From Sulfurimonas sp. HSL3-1 (GTDB lineage: Bacteria > Campylobacterota > Campylobacteria > Campylobacterales > Sulfurimonadaceae), in the NCBI RefSeq assembly GCF_039645995.1, contig NZ_CP147920.1, positions 558,001 through 622,000 of the forward strand: DNA of 64,000 bases. Reading direction: 5' to 3'. Shown here in pieces: positions 25,632 to 34,103 of this stretch. Every line of letters starts with the position of its first letter. Position 1 is the stretch's first letter. The notes below the pieces were generated by a model, which made no database searches, was not told the DNA's origin, and saw nothing but the letters and a program-made list of their open reading frames with translations. The translations under genes were made by a program, and so were the position numbers.

Positions 25632-26846
25632 TTGGTTCGGGTCTTTTGGCTGCTTTTGGCGCCCCTGGTGTTGTTGGCGTCGTCGGTGGAAACGTACAAA
25701 TGGAGCGAGGGTGAGAGCTATCTGATGTTCTTGGAGCGCCTCCATCTTCCGCAGGCGCTTTATTACGATATCGACAGCGACGATCAGAAGCTGACGGAGG
25801 AACTTCGCACCGGCATGCCCTATCAGGTGATGCATGATAGCAATGGCACGATCGAACAGGTGCTCATCCCCGTCTCCGACGAACTGCAGCTGCATCTCTA
25901 CCGCAAAGCGGGCACCTTTGCCTTCGAAGCGATCCCGGTGATTGCGTCGACCAAGCAGGAGTCGATCACGCTCTCCATCGAAAACTCCCCTTATTACGAC
26001 ATACTCAAAGCGACAGGCTCCCGCTCATTGGCGCATGCCTTCGTTGCGGGCTTCAAAAACTCCCTGAACTTCCGCCGGGATCTGCGCAAAGGGGACCGGC
26101 TGGTGATGGTCTATACGCAGAAGTACCGCCTCGGAAGCCCCTTCGGCATGCCGGAGCTGAAGGTCGGTATGATCGAAATGCGGGGGAAACGGCACTCGGT
26201 CTACCTCAACAGCGATGAGCGCTATTATGATGAAAAAGGGCGCCAGGTAGAGGGATTCCTGCTCTCCAGACCCGTTCGAAACGGCCGGGTGAGTTCCGGG
26301 TTCACGCTGCGGCGCTACCATCCCATCCTCAAACGTTACCGCGCGCATCTCGGGGTGGACTATGCCGCCCCCCGTGGCACGCCGATCGTGGCCGCCGGCA
26401 GCGGTACGGTCATTTTTGCAGGACGCACCCGGGGGTATGGGAAGCTGATCAAGATCCGTCACAGCGACGGGTATGTGACGCTGTATGCCCACCAGAAGGC
26501 GTTCAGACGCGGCATTCATAGCGGCATGCGCGTCAAACAGGGGCAGGTGATCGGCTATGTGGGCAGTACGGGGCTTTCGACCGGACCGCACCTCCATTTT
26601 GGCCTCTATAAGAATGGCCGGGCGATCAATCCGGCACGGGTAGTCCAGGTGACAACGAAACAGCTCGGCGGTAAGGCACTTAAAGCCTTCAAAGGCCGGA
26701 TGGCAAGTCTTGATACCCAGGTCGAGGAAGTACTTGCGCATCCGACGGAGGCCGTGAAAGTAGAGACGATCGATAACGCCTGCTATATCGATCCCGAAAG
26801 CTGCCGTCCGCTGAAAGGGGGGAAGATCAATGAAACACATCAGTGA
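25632..26846 (+). CDS. csd3: M23 peptidoglycan peptidase, Csd3/HdpA-like
   Basis: Translation starts at TTG 25632, closely behind GGAGGTGA. A signal peptide (VRVFWLLLAPLVLLASS) leads to a two-part inhibitory or LysM-like region and then an M23 domain. The zinc ligands are in HLGVDYAAPRGTPIVAAGSG and the HxH of STGPHLHFGLY, with YVTLYAHQKA between them. The length of 404 residues matches H. pylori Csd3, a D,D-endopeptidase/carboxypeptidase needed for helical shape, and the adjacency to pgbA and glcD is as in H. pylori (HP0506-HP0509 region, from memory). It overlaps mgtE by 17 bp. Confidence 0.85.
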   Translation: MVRVFWLLLAPLVLLASSVETYKWSEGESYLMFLERLHLPQALYYDIDSDDQKLTEELRTGMPYQVMHDSNGTIEQVLIPVSDELQLHLYRKAGTFAFEAIPVIASTKQESITLSIENSPYYDILKATGSRSLAHAFVAGFKNSLNFRRDLRKGDRLVMVYTQKYRLGSPFGMPELKVGMIEMRGKRHSVYLNSDERYYDEKGRQVEGFLLSRPVRNGRVSSGFTLRRYHPILKRYRAHLGVDYAAPRGTPIVAAGSGTVIFAGRTRGYGKLIKIRHSDGYVTLYAHQKAFRRGIHSGMRVKQGQVIGYVGSTGLSTGPHLHFGLYKNGRAINPARVVQVTTKQLGGKALKAFKGRMASLDTQVEEVLAHPTEAVKVETIDNACYIDPESCRPLKGGKINETHQ

Positions 26847-28176
26847 GATCAAGCACGCCTTCGAGCAGTTCCTGCTGGCCAAGACGGAACATCTTCCCCA
26901 TGCCAGCGAGATCGCTTACCTGCTTAAAAACGTTCACCAGGAGAACCCCGAGGATTTCCGGGGAATGCTTGGCCGGATCCCTCAGGATGTCCGGGGAGAG
27001 GTCCTGCTCGAACTGCCCGAAAAGCTCAAAGAGGAGGCGATCGAGTGTTACTCCAGCGAAGAGCTCGCTGAAGCAGTCGAGGGTCTGGATTCGGATGACG
27101 CCGCAGAGCTGATCGAGGATATCGTCGATTTCGACGAGGATAAGTCCGAGGCCGTTTACGAAAAGCTCGACGAGGAAGACCGCGAAGATATCGACAAGAT
27201 CCGCAGCTACGAAGATGACCAGGCCGGGGCATGGATGCAGACGGAGCTCTTCGAAGCGACCCTTGACGAGACGGTACGCGATGCGATCGCCCGGCTCAAA
27301 CGCCTGAAAGAAGAGGGCGAACTGGAGAACGTCCACCAGCTCTACATCGTCAATGACGAGCACCGTCTGGTTGCGACGCTTGCACTGGAAGATATGATCC
27401 TGATGGACTTCGAACAGACGTTCCGTGCGCAGATGGGACCCAAAGAGTTCCGGTCGGTCGAAGCGACCGATGACATCGACGAAGTAGCGACGATCTTCGA
27501 ACAGTACGACTTCGCCGTGCTGCCGGTCGTCGACCATGACAGCCGACTTGTCGGGCGGATCACTTCGGATGATATCTTCGACGTCATCGAAGAGCGCGCC
27601 ACCGAGCAGATCTATAACCTCGCCGGGGTCAACGACGAGGTCGAGCAGGAAGAGGATATTAAAGGGGTTTTCAAAAACCGCGCAAGCTGGCTATTTGTCA
27701 ACCTCCTGACGGCCATCCTCGCTTCGGTGGTCATCGGCCTCTTCGATGCGACGATCGCCGCCTATGTCCCGCTGGCGATTCTGATGCCCATTGTCGCGTC
27801 GATGGGGGGCAATGCGGGCACGCAGACCCTGACGGTTATGGTACGCCAGATGGCGCTGGGGGACATCGAGTTCGGCAATGCCAAATCGGCGCTCTACAAG
27901 GAGATTGCCGTTGCGCTGCTCAACGGGCTGCTCTTTGCCCTGATTATGGGGCTGATCGCCTGGGCCTGGTTCCAGCTGCCGCTGCTGGGGGTGGTCATCG
28001 GGATGGCGATGATCATCAACCTCTTTATTGCCGGCTTTTTTGGCGCGTCCATCCCCCTGCTGCTCAAGCGGCTCAACATCGACCCGGCGGTCGGCTCGAC
28101 CGTTTTGCTGACGACGGCGACGGACGTCTTCGGCTTCTTCAGCTTCCTCGGCCTCGCCAAGATTATCCTTCTTTGA
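26830..28176 (+). CDS. mgtE: Magnesium transporter MgtE
   Basis: MgtE is a homodimeric Mg2+ channel gated by cytosolic magnesium. The 448 residues comprise the helical N domain (about 1-125, rich in Glu/Asp), two CBS domains (about 130-255, with [19 protein letters not shown] and [22 protein letters not shown]) and five membrane helices. The selectivity-region motif [26 protein letters not shown] is near residue 318. The ATG lies inside the end of the csd3-like gene, with AAAGGGGGG just upstream acting as ribosome site. Confidence 0.95.
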   Translation: MKHISEIKHAFEQFLLAKTEHLPHASEIAYLLKNVHQENPEDFRGMLGRIPQDVRGEVLLELPEKLKEEAIECYSSEELAEAVEGLDSDDAAELIEDIVDFDEDKSEAVYEKLDEEDREDIDKIRSYEDDQAGAWMQTELFEATLDETVRDAIARLKRLKEEGELENVHQLYIVNDEHRLVATLALEDMILMDFEQTFRAQMGPKEFRSVEATDDIDEVATIFEQYDFAVLPVVDHDSRLVGRITSDDIFDVIEERATEQIYNLAGVNDEVEQEEDIKGVFKNRASWLFVNLLTAILASVVIGLFDATIAAYVPLAILMPIVASMGGNAGTQTLTVMVRQMALGDIEFGNAKSALYKEIAVALLNGLLFALIMGLIAWAWFQLPLLGVVIGMAMIINLFIAGFFGASIPLLLKRLNIDPAVGSTVLLTTATDVFGFFSFLGLAKIILL

Positions 28177-28255
28177 TTTTTCATTGAAGGGTTTGGCTCC
28201 CTCGTAAACATTTCTATAAGATCATTGATATTTGACGGTGCGGAAGAGCGCCATA

Positions 28256-28373
28256 GATGCATGCCCCCGAGGTAGTACATTTATGGCATGAGTCCATTGC
28301 TAAAGCAGGCATAGCGTCAGCGAAGTAGCCGAGCTTTTCAAGTAAATATCGCGAGGCGAAGGGTCGCTTTTAC
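28256..28373 (+). repeat. Dispersed structured repeat, copy 1 (most diverged)
   Basis: It aligns with the next copy over about 118 bases: GAGTCCATTGC / AAGCAGGCATAGCGTCAGCG, then TTTTCAAG and ATATCGCGAGGCGAAGG. The short stem TCGC-GAG-GCGA is at 28349-28359. Another stem, TGCT...AGCA (28298-28307), replaces CCGCT...AGCGG of copy 2, so both arms changed together. Orientation is given relative to the other copies. Confidence 0.55.
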
Positions 28374-28392
28374 AGTTTGTAAAAATAAATGA

Positions 28393-28529
28393 AGTGCGGT
28401 TGACTGCACGCGCCCCGGAGGAAGTGCCCTTGGGGTATGAGCCCGCTGCTGAAGCGGACACAGCGTCAGCGTAGCCGGAGGGGCTTTCAAGGAAACATCG
28501 CGATGCGAACGGTACCCTTGTTTTGCTCC
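28393..28529 (+). repeat. Dispersed structured repeat, copy 2
   Basis: The element begins with a hairpin GTGC...GCAC (28394-28409), followed by CGCGCCCCGGAGGAAGTGC and the stem CCGCT-GCTGA-AGCGG (28443-28457). Then come CACAGCGTCAGCGTAG and GGGCTTTCAAGGAAACA. The stem TCGC-GAT-GCGA (28498-28508) is enclosed by CAAGG and CCTTG, and the copy ends TTGTTTTGCTC. The same boxes occur in the copy at 54931-55100. Confidence 0.7.
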
Positions 28530-28536
28530 TGCGGCG

Positions 28537-30558
28537 TTAGAATTTATATGAAACGTTGGCGTAGAAGTAGCGGCCCGGTTCGTTCAGCAGCATGACATCC
28601 CCGGCGGGATCGAGGCTAAGCAGTGTCAGGTCTTTGTAGGTGTTCGAAACGGCGTAAGTAGCGTTGAACACGTTGTCGATACCGGCGATCAGACTGAAGT
28701 TGCGGTTGATGCGGTGATCGATCTTGAGGTTCATGACCGCCCAGGCGCCGATGGCCTGTTCACCGTTCTGTGCGTCGTACCGGTCCCACTGGTGCGCGGC
28801 GACACCTTCGATGGTCGCCAGGCTGTCATCATGATAGTTCCAGTTGAGCGCCAGGTGGCCTTTGAGCGGCGGGATGTCGGCGAGGTTAGTACCGTTCTGG
28901 TCTCTGAGCGCACTGTCCTTTTTGCCGTACTGGTATGCCGCACCGAAGTCGAGGTAGAGGGTATCGCTGGCAAACCATGTCCCGGCGATTTCGGCACCCC
29001 AGATCGTGGCATCGATGTTCTCGAACTTGTTCTGCGTGATCGTCGGCGTGGCGTTGTAGTAGATGTAGTTTTTCAGGCGGCTGTAAAAGAGACGCGTCTT
29101 CAGGTTGAAATTGCTGTAGGTGTTTGTCATCCCCAGGTCGGCTTCGTAGTTCGTCGTCTGATCAAGATCGGGTGTACCGACGATACTGCCACTTTTTTGG
29201 AAATAGAGCTCGCGGGCGTCCGGGACGCGGGAGGCCATACCGATCCCGCCGAAGAGGCCGAGGCTCTCCGTCAGGGAGTAGTCGGCAAAGAGGTTGAGGC
29301 CGACGGAGGTGTAGTCGTTGTCCTGCAGGGCGGGATTCCCCGAGGTGATGGCCGTGTCGTCGTAACGCAGTCCCAGCTTGTAGGCAGCATCGGTATAGCG
29401 TTTTTCCAGTTCGGCGAAGAACGCGACGTTGCGGGTGTCGGCATCGTTGATGCTTGGGCCCATATAGGTGCCGTTCATGTCATAAGCACCGTCCCAGTTG
29501 CGCAGGCTGCCGTCGAGGCCGAGGGTCAGGTCCAATGTGTCTGAAAGGGCCGTGGTGTTTTTGAGCGTCGCCCCCTGGATCGTGGAAGTGAGGTGGTTGG
29601 TCATCGTTCCCATCATCATGGAGGATTTGCGCCATTCGGTCCACATCGGGTGGTCGACGTAGGAGTAGTAGTAGGTGGCGCGGATCTCTTTAGACCAGCT
29701 TGTCAGATCCGTGGCCACGTACTGGACGTTGTAGAGGTCCGAATTGTCGTAGCGGGCGTCCATCCCGGAGTTGGGGTAGAGGACGCCGTCGCTGCGGTTG
29801 CCGGTATAGCCGAAGCGGAGCTCCTGGTTCTCGGCCAGGTTGACAAAGAGCTTTGCCATCACGGAGCGTTTCGCATAGGCGCTGCGGTCGCGTTCGGAGG
29901 GCAGGTAGGCATTCGAGGCTTTGGCGGTGCCCGCGGCGACGGCATTGTCGATCTGGTCGGCGAAGGTATTGCCGCTGCCGTCCTCGTACTGGCCGCTCCA
30001 TTCGCCCGAGACGCCGATCAGCGCGCGGACCGTATCGTTCCCGCCTGTGAGGGTGCCGGCGACTTTCGAATAGCCGAAGCTGCCGATCCCGGCGTTGAAG
30101 TTGCCGTGCACCCCTTTGTCCGGTTGGACGGTATCGACGGTCACGAGGCCGCTGAGCGTGCCGGCGTGTTCGACGTCATAGGGCCCTTCGATGATGCTGA
30201 TCGAGGAGATGTTGTTCGTGATGACATGAGAGGTCGGCGGGTCCATACGGTTGGGGCAGGCGCCGTAGATCTTGCCGCCGTCGACGATGACGTTGATATT
30301 GTCGCGCTTCTGCCCGCGCAGGATGATATCGTTGGCGATACCGCTGCGGCGTACCAGGGTGATGCTCGGCACCTGTTTGGCCAGCGCTTCCGCAGTGTCG
30401 GCGGATTTGATCTCTTCGGTGTTGACATCGCTGAGCGATGAGCTTTCGACGACGATGCTGCCGAGTGTCGCGACGTCACCGTCCGTGGCGTTGTTCTCTG
30501 CCGCGTCATTGGCCAGCAGTGCGGCCGCGGCCAGCGAAACCAATACTGTTTTCTTCAT
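28537..30558 (-). CDS. TonB-dependent receptor, OprC/NosA copper type
   Basis: The 673-residue precursor has a signal peptide, a plug domain and a 22-strand-type barrel ending in VSYKF. In the plug, KIYGACPNRMDPPTSHV (residues 97-112) matches the signature of the OprC/NosA copper receptors, including the Cys and Met that bind copper there. A Met/His-rich stretch KSSMMMGTMTNHL near residue 310 could give further ligands. A receptor of this kind would import copper across the outer membrane, for instance for nitrous-oxide reductase or cytochrome oxidases. The ATG is preceded by AAGGAC. No copper enzyme gene lies beside it. Confidence 0.85.
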   Translation of the reverse strand: MKKTVLVSLAAAALLANDAAENNATDGDVATLGSIVVESSSLSDVNTEEIKSADTAEALAKQVPSITLVRRSGIANDIILRGQKRDNINVIVDGGKIYGACPNRMDPPTSHVITNNISSISIIEGPYDVEHAGTLSGLVTVDTVQPDKGVHGNFNAGIGSFGYSKVAGTLTGGNDTVRALIGVSGEWSGQYEDGSGNTFADQIDNAVAAGTAKASNAYLPSERDRSAYAKRSVMAKLFVNLAENQELRFGYTGNRSDGVLYPNSGMDARYDNSDLYNVQYVATDLTSWSKEIRATYYYSYVDHPMWTEWRKSSMMMGTMTNHLTSTIQGATLKNTTALSDTLDLTLGLDGSLRNWDGAYDMNGTYMGPSINDADTRNVAFFAELEKRYTDAAYKLGLRYDDTAITSGNPALQDNDYTSVGLNLFADYSLTESLGLFGGIGMASRVPDARELYFQKSGSIVGTPDLDQTTNYEADLGMTNTYSNFNLKTRLFYSRLKNYIYYNATPTITQNKFENIDATIWGAEIAGTWFASDTLYLDFGAAYQYGKKDSALRDQNGTNLADIPPLKGHLALNWNYHDDSLATIEGVAAHQWDRYDAQNGEQAIGAWAVMNLKIDHRINRNFSLIAGIDNVFNATYAVSNTYKDLTLLSLDPAGDVMLLNEPGRYFYANVSYKF

Positions 30559-30665
30559 TCTTGTCCTTCATTCATTTGCATTCAAAACCGTCAATAGTAG
30601 AGCAAAAGTGTTAGGAGTCTGTTAAATTTTTATCGCTTCTCGGAGGATGCGTTACAATGGCGCCC

Positions 30666-30815
30666 ATGAATGACAAAACGAAACAGATCATCAAAATCGT
30701 GCTGCTGCTCGCCGGGTCGGCCTTCTTTCTTTTTCAGGGCTTTTCCCTGCTCTTCACGGAGCAGGAGGTGACGCCGGAGAAGGTCGAAGCCGTTATGCAG
30801 GGCAGCGCAGAGTAA
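30666..30815 (+). CDS. Small single-span membrane protein, 49 residues
   Basis: The frame starts MNDKTKQIIKIVLLLAGSAFF and ends EAVMQGSAE. A basic N-terminus, one hydrophobic helix (residues 9-29) and an acidic tail suggest a one-pass inner-membrane protein with its tail outside. TACAAT (30653-30658) ends 7 nt before the ATG, the same leaderless layout seen at other genes here, which supports it being real. It overlaps the end of the convergent agmatine deiminase gene by 23 bp. Function unknown. Confidence 0.5.
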   Translation: MNDKTKQIIKIVLLLAGSAFFLFQGFSLLFTEQEVTPEKVEAVMQGSAE

Positions 30816-31836
30816 CGCAGGCGGGGAACTGCATCGTCACGCAGTGCAGCGAACCGTGCTGGCGGATAAGGACGCTGCAGTCGATGCCGATGACTTCCCG
30901 GCCCGGGAAGAGCGTTCTGAAAACGGCCAGGGCCTCGTCGTCGTGGGGGTCGTTGTAGACCGGGACGAGGACGGCGCCGTTGATGATAAGGAAGTTCGCG
31001 TAGGTCGCCGGCAGCCGTTCGCCCTCAAAATGGATCGCCTCGGTCATCGGCAGGGGAACGAGGGTGAAGGGCTCGCCATGGTCGTCGCGCAACGCGTGGA
31101 GCTCCCGCTCCATCTTCTGAAGGGCTTCGTAGTGCTCGTCGGCGGCATCCGTGCATTGGACGTAGCAGATGGTGTCGGCGTCGCAGAAACGGGCGAGGGT
31201 GTCGATGTGGCTGTCGGTATCGTCCCCGGCAAGGTAGCCCGAGGTGAGCCAGAGAGTCCGTTTCACTCCCAGGGTCTCGGTTAGGACGGCTTCGATCTCC
31301 GCACGGCTTGTCAGTGCGCTGTTGCGGTTGGGGTTGAGCAGACACTCTTCGGTGACGAGCAGCAGCCCTTCGCCGTTGCTCTCGATCCCGCCCCCTTCGA
31401 GAATGAAACGGTGCGAAGTTGTGGGAGCGCCGTAGCATCCGGCGATCGCGGCGGTCATGGCGCTGTCCCTGGCCGCTTCGAACTTGCCGCCCCACCCGGT
31501 AAAGGTGAAGTCCTGGATCAGGCATCCCCCCTCCGTTTCGACGGTAATGCCGCTGCAGTCGCGGGCCCAGGTGTCGTCGGTCTTGTACGCGACGAAAGAG
31601 CGGTTCTCTCCCGGGGCGACGTAGCGCTGAACGCGGGCGATGTCGTCGCAGACGATCAGGCAGGGCTGGTAACGGGAGACGGCTTCGGCGATGCGGGCAA
31701 ACGTGCGGCACGCTTCGTCCAGATAGGGGGCCCAGTCGCTGTCGGCGTGGGGAAAGATCAGCTGGACGAAGGACTGGGGTTCAAACTCGGCGGGGAGACG
31801 TTTCGGCTGGGGCACTGCTGGGCTCGCTATATTCAA
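30793..31836 (-). CDS. aguA: Agmatine deiminase family protein
   Basis: The 347 residues show the guanidino-group-modifying fold. DDTWARDCSGI near residue 87, FILEGGGIESNG near 145, HIDTLARFCD near 210 and the nucleophilic Cys in HGSLHCVTMQFP close to the C-terminus are all present. Agmatine deiminase makes N-carbamoylputrescine for polyamine synthesis; the N-carbamoylputrescine amidase gene is not in the window. The start could be TTG 31836 or GTG 31815 (before PQPKRLPAEFEPQ); neither has a ribosome site. It is divergent from alr across a palindromic promoter. Confidence 0.9.
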   Translation of the reverse strand: MNIASPAVPQPKRLPAEFEPQSFVQLIFPHADSDWAPYLDEACRTFARIAEAVSRYQPCLIVCDDIARVQRYVAPGENRSFVAYKTDDTWARDCSGITVETEGGCLIQDFTFTGWGGKFEAARDSAMTAAIAGCYGAPTTSHRFILEGGGIESNGEGLLLVTEECLLNPNRNSALTSRAEIEAVLTETLGVKRTLWLTSGYLAGDDTDSHIDTLARFCDADTICYVQCTDAADEHYEALQKMERELHALRDDHGEPFTLVPLPMTEAIHFEGERLPATYANFLIINGAVLVPVYNDPHDDEALAVFRTLFPGREVIGIDCSVLIRQHGSLHCVTMQFPACVTLRCPA

Positions 31837-31841
31837 TTTAT

Positions 31842-31855
31842 GACATTATAATGTC
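31842..31855. promoter_or_regulatory. Palindromic divergent promoter of agmatine deiminase and alr
   Basis: GACATTATAATGTC is a perfect 14-bp palindrome in the 21-base gap. It holds TATAAT on the plus strand (31847-31852) and TATAAT on the minus strand (31850-31845), overlapping by four bases. The plus box ends 5 nt before the alr ATG, so alr mRNA would be leaderless. Only one direction can be bound by polymerase at a time. Confidence 0.6.
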
Positions 31856-31857
31856 GT

Positions 31858-32877
31858 ATGGCTTTTATCACCCTAGACCGCAAAGCGTTCCACCACAATC
31901 TCAATATGATCTCCAAACAGCTCCAGAGCCGTGACAAGATCGCACTGGTCCTCAAGGACAATGCGTATGGACACGGATTGAAGCAGATCGCGCAGGTCGC
32001 GAGTAAATACGGTGTCACCCGGGCTGTCGTCCGCACGATTGACGAAGCGGAACAGGTCCGGGACAAGTTCCATTACATCCTCGTCCTCGCGGATACGCCC
32101 GCAGTGCTGATGCCCGCGTACTGTTTTACCATCAATGCGATGGAGCAGATCAAGAGCTTTCCACCCGGCAGCCGGGTAGAGCTCAAGGTCGATACGGGGA
32201 TGCACCGCAACGGGGTCCCGCCGCACCTGCTGCACCACGCTTTTGAAAAGATCAGCAAGAACGGATTGAAGCTCGAAGGGGTGATGACCCACCACCGCAG
32301 TGCGGACGAAATGGGGAGCGAATATTTCTGGCAGCGGCACACCTTTGAAAGCGTCAAACGCGAAGCCTTGATGCTGGCCAAACGCTACGGTTTCTCGAAG
32401 CTCCGCTTCCACTCCGCGAACTCCGCCGCGACCTTTAGAAGTCATGAAGGGCATGATGATATGGTACGCGTCGGTATCGCGGCGTACGGCTGTCTGGAGA
32501 TGCCCGAGGGGCTGCCGCAGCCGGACCTGCTCCCCATCCTTTCACTCTGGGGCGAAAAGATCTCACAGCGGCGGCTCAACCAGGGGGAACGCGTCGGATA
32601 CGGCGGCTGTTTCAGTGCCGACCGCCAACTGCAGGTCAGCAACTACGACGTCGGGTATGCCGACGGGCTGCTGCGGACGGCATCGAACCGCTACAGCGCA
32701 CCCGGCGGCGAAAAAATGCTGGGGCGGGTCTCCATGGACAACTGCAGCTTCGTCGGCGAGGCGGATCAGCTACTCATCTTCAATGATGCCCGCAGCTACG
32801 CGCACGCGGCCGGGACCATCTCTTACGAGGTCCTTGTCGGCCTGGATCCCCGCCTGCCGCGCAAGATCATCGAGTAG
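31858..32877 (+). CDS. alr: Alanine racemase
   Basis: Alr interconverts L- and D-alanine with pyridoxal phosphate, supplying D-Ala for peptidoglycan. The PLP lysine is in LVLKDNAYGHGLKQIA near residue 38. Other fingerprints are ELKVDTGMHRNGVP, the second catalytic Tyr region ERVGYGGCFSADRQ, and GRVSMDNCSFVGEAD near the C-terminus. The 339 residues are slightly short for the family but complete. The ATG sits directly behind a TATAAT with no Shine-Dalgarno, pointing to leaderless translation. Confidence 0.94.
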   Translation: MAFITLDRKAFHHNLNMISKQLQSRDKIALVLKDNAYGHGLKQIAQVASKYGVTRAVVRTIDEAEQVRDKFHYILVLADTPAVLMPAYCFTINAMEQIKSFPPGSRVELKVDTGMHRNGVPPHLLHHAFEKISKNGLKLEGVMTHHRSADEMGSEYFWQRHTFESVKREALMLAKRYGFSKLRFHSANSAATFRSHEGHDDMVRVGIAAYGCLEMPEGLPQPDLLPILSLWGEKISQRRLNQGERVGYGGCFSADRQLQVSNYDVGYADGLLRTASNRYSAPGGEKMLGRVSMDNCSFVGEADQLLIFNDARSYAHAAGTISYEVLVGLDPRLPRKIIE

Positions 32878-32892
32878 CGCTTAAAGGGGTGG

Positions 32893-33285
32893 TTACCCGG
32901 TGACTTTAATCACCGCTTCGGCGAACACGACCCCGTCGATCCCCTCGAACGCCATCGCCTCGATCTGTGTCTCATCCTCAATATAGGCCAGCACCTTCGC
33001 ATCGAAAAGATAGGTCTCGGCGACCTTCTGTACCGAAGGAGCCAGGGCGCTCTCGACAAGAATAAAGCGCGCGCCCGCGTTTTCGGCGAAGAGCGCCTCT
33101 TTCACGGACCCGGCTTCGAGGGCGAAGGGGATGTCGTTCGCGTTGCAGTAGGAAACAAGGTCGAGGTTCGCTATCCCCCACGCGAAAAGCACCGTACTGC
33201 CCGCAGGGGTCGTCGCGATCGCTTCGGGGCTGTCGATGTGGTAGAAAGGGTCAGAAGCAAGGTGCGGGTGGCCGAAGATCAGCAT
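32893..33285 (-). CDS. Conserved hypothetical protein, 130 residues
   Basis: I placed the start at ATG 33285, two bases after the upstream stop and 8 nt behind GGAGGG. The protein starts MLIFGHPHLASDPFYHI, alternates short strands and helices (TVLFAWGIANLDLVSYC, ARFILVESALAPSVQKVAETYLFDAKVLAYI) and ends GVVFAEAVIKVTG. This looks like a small Rossmann-like or TIM-barrel fragment fold. I do not recognise a characterised family. It is the last gene of the ribA-rsmG cluster, so it is probably co-transcribed with them. Confidence 0.7.
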   Translation of the reverse strand: MLIFGHPHLASDPFYHIDSPEAIATTPAGSTVLFAWGIANLDLVSYCNANDIPFALEAGSVKEALFAENAGARFILVESALAPSVQKVAETYLFDAKVLAYIEDETQIEAMAFEGIDGVVFAEAVIKVTG

Positions 33286-33286
33286 C

Positions 33287-33517
33287 TCAGGCGCCCTCCA
33301 TGCAGCTTTTTGAACAGTAGTATTTTCCCTCTTTGATAAAGGCTTCCTTGACGCTGACGAAGACGCCGCAGGCTTCGCACGGCACCATCGTGTCATCGTC
33401 GCTCTTTTTAGCAGCCGTGTCGGACTTCGGTTTCTTGGTCACCGGGGTGCTTTTTTTGAAGAAGATGAAATAGACGGCGGCGATAACGCCGAGGACAAGC
33501 AGGATTTTCAAGAGCAT
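33287..33517 (-). CDS. PP0621-family small zinc-ribbon membrane protein
   Basis: The 76 residues start with one membrane helix (LLKILLVLGVIAAVYFIFF), then a Lys/Asp-rich linker and a compact C-terminal domain with VPCEACGVFVSVKEAF and YYCSKSC. The two CxxC-type pairs should bind zinc. This arrangement fits the PP0621 family of uncharacterised proteins. Its start overlaps the end of rsmG by 10 bases, and its stop is 1 base from the next start, so it sits inside a tightly packed operon. Confidence 0.75.
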   Translation of the reverse strand: MLLKILLVLGVIAAVYFIFFKKSTPVTKKPKSDTAAKKSDDDTMVPCEACGVFVSVKEAFIKEGKYYCSKSCMEGA

Positions 33518-34101
33518 GCGGTCTCCTTGGGAGGGTTGATAAGAAGGTAGTGGCGTTCCCCGGTCTCGATGATGCGGTAGGGCAGATCCTCGGGCACTTC
33601 GTTGTAGACGTTCTCGCCCTTGTAAAAGAGCAGCATTGTTGCCGCGTCCCGGTAGGGGGCACTGAGGTTCAGGAGCATCCCGGTATCGGTCACGGCCCGG
33701 GAAGTGATGAGGTCGAAGCGCTGATCAGGAAGCGCCTCGACGCGGCAGTTGGCAACAGTGACGTTCTCCAGGTTCAGCGTTGCTTTGACGAACTGCAGGA
33801 ACCCGGCACGTTTTTGCAGCGGTTCGACAAGGGTCCAGCGGGTCTGCGGCTGCGCCATGGCGAGGATCAGCCCGGGGAACCCCGCGCCGGTCCCGATATC
33901 CATCGCCGTCGCTACCGGAGGCAGAAAGGTGACGGGGTAAAGGGCGTCGTAAAGGTAGTATTCGATCGTCGCGGCATCTTTGTAGCCGCTGAGGTTATGG
34001 ACCTTGTTCCACTGCAGGAGCAGGTCGCGGTAGCGCTCCAGGTGGGAGAGCAGCTGCGCGGGGGCGTCGGGGAGGGCGGCGATCTTCTGGGCGAACGTCA
34101 T
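33508..34101 (-). CDS. rsmG: 16S rRNA (guanine527-N7)-methyltransferase
   Basis: RsmG (GidB) methylates G527 of 16S rRNA with S-adenosylmethionine. The 197 residues show LLQWNKVHNLSGYKD near the N-terminus, the SAM-binding MDIGTGAGFPGLILAMAQP near residue 67, and ITSRAVTDTGMLL near 131, all typical. It begins 2 bases after the ribA stop, in an operon ribA-rsmG-PP0621-hypothetical. The final CS residues arise where the next gene overlaps. Confidence 0.95.
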   Translation of the reverse strand: MTFAQKIAALPDAPAQLLSHLERYRDLLLQWNKVHNLSGYKDAATIEYYLYDALYPVTFLPPVATAMDIGTGAGFPGLILAMAQPQTRWTLVEPLQKRAGFLQFVKATLNLENVTVANCRVEALPDQRFDLITSRAVTDTGMLLNLSAPYRDAATMLLFYKGENVYNEVPEDLPYRIIETGERHYLLINPPKETACS

Positions 34102-34103
34102 GA

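Larger units (their letters stand above)
28177..28536. other. Convergent intergenic region filled with diverged repeats
   Basis: These 360 bases lie between the ends of mgtE and the TonB receptor gene. No credible gene was found. The space holds two diverged copies of a structured repeat (28256-28373 and 28393-28529, described separately) whose relative is found at 54931-55100. The remaining parts (28177-28255) show no recognised element. Confidence 0.6.

Noticed and set aside
32893-33396. Longer version of the 130-residue protein starting at 33396
   Set aside because: The extra 37 residues overlap the PP0621 gene in another frame and look like shadow sequence; ATG 33285 has a good ribosome site.
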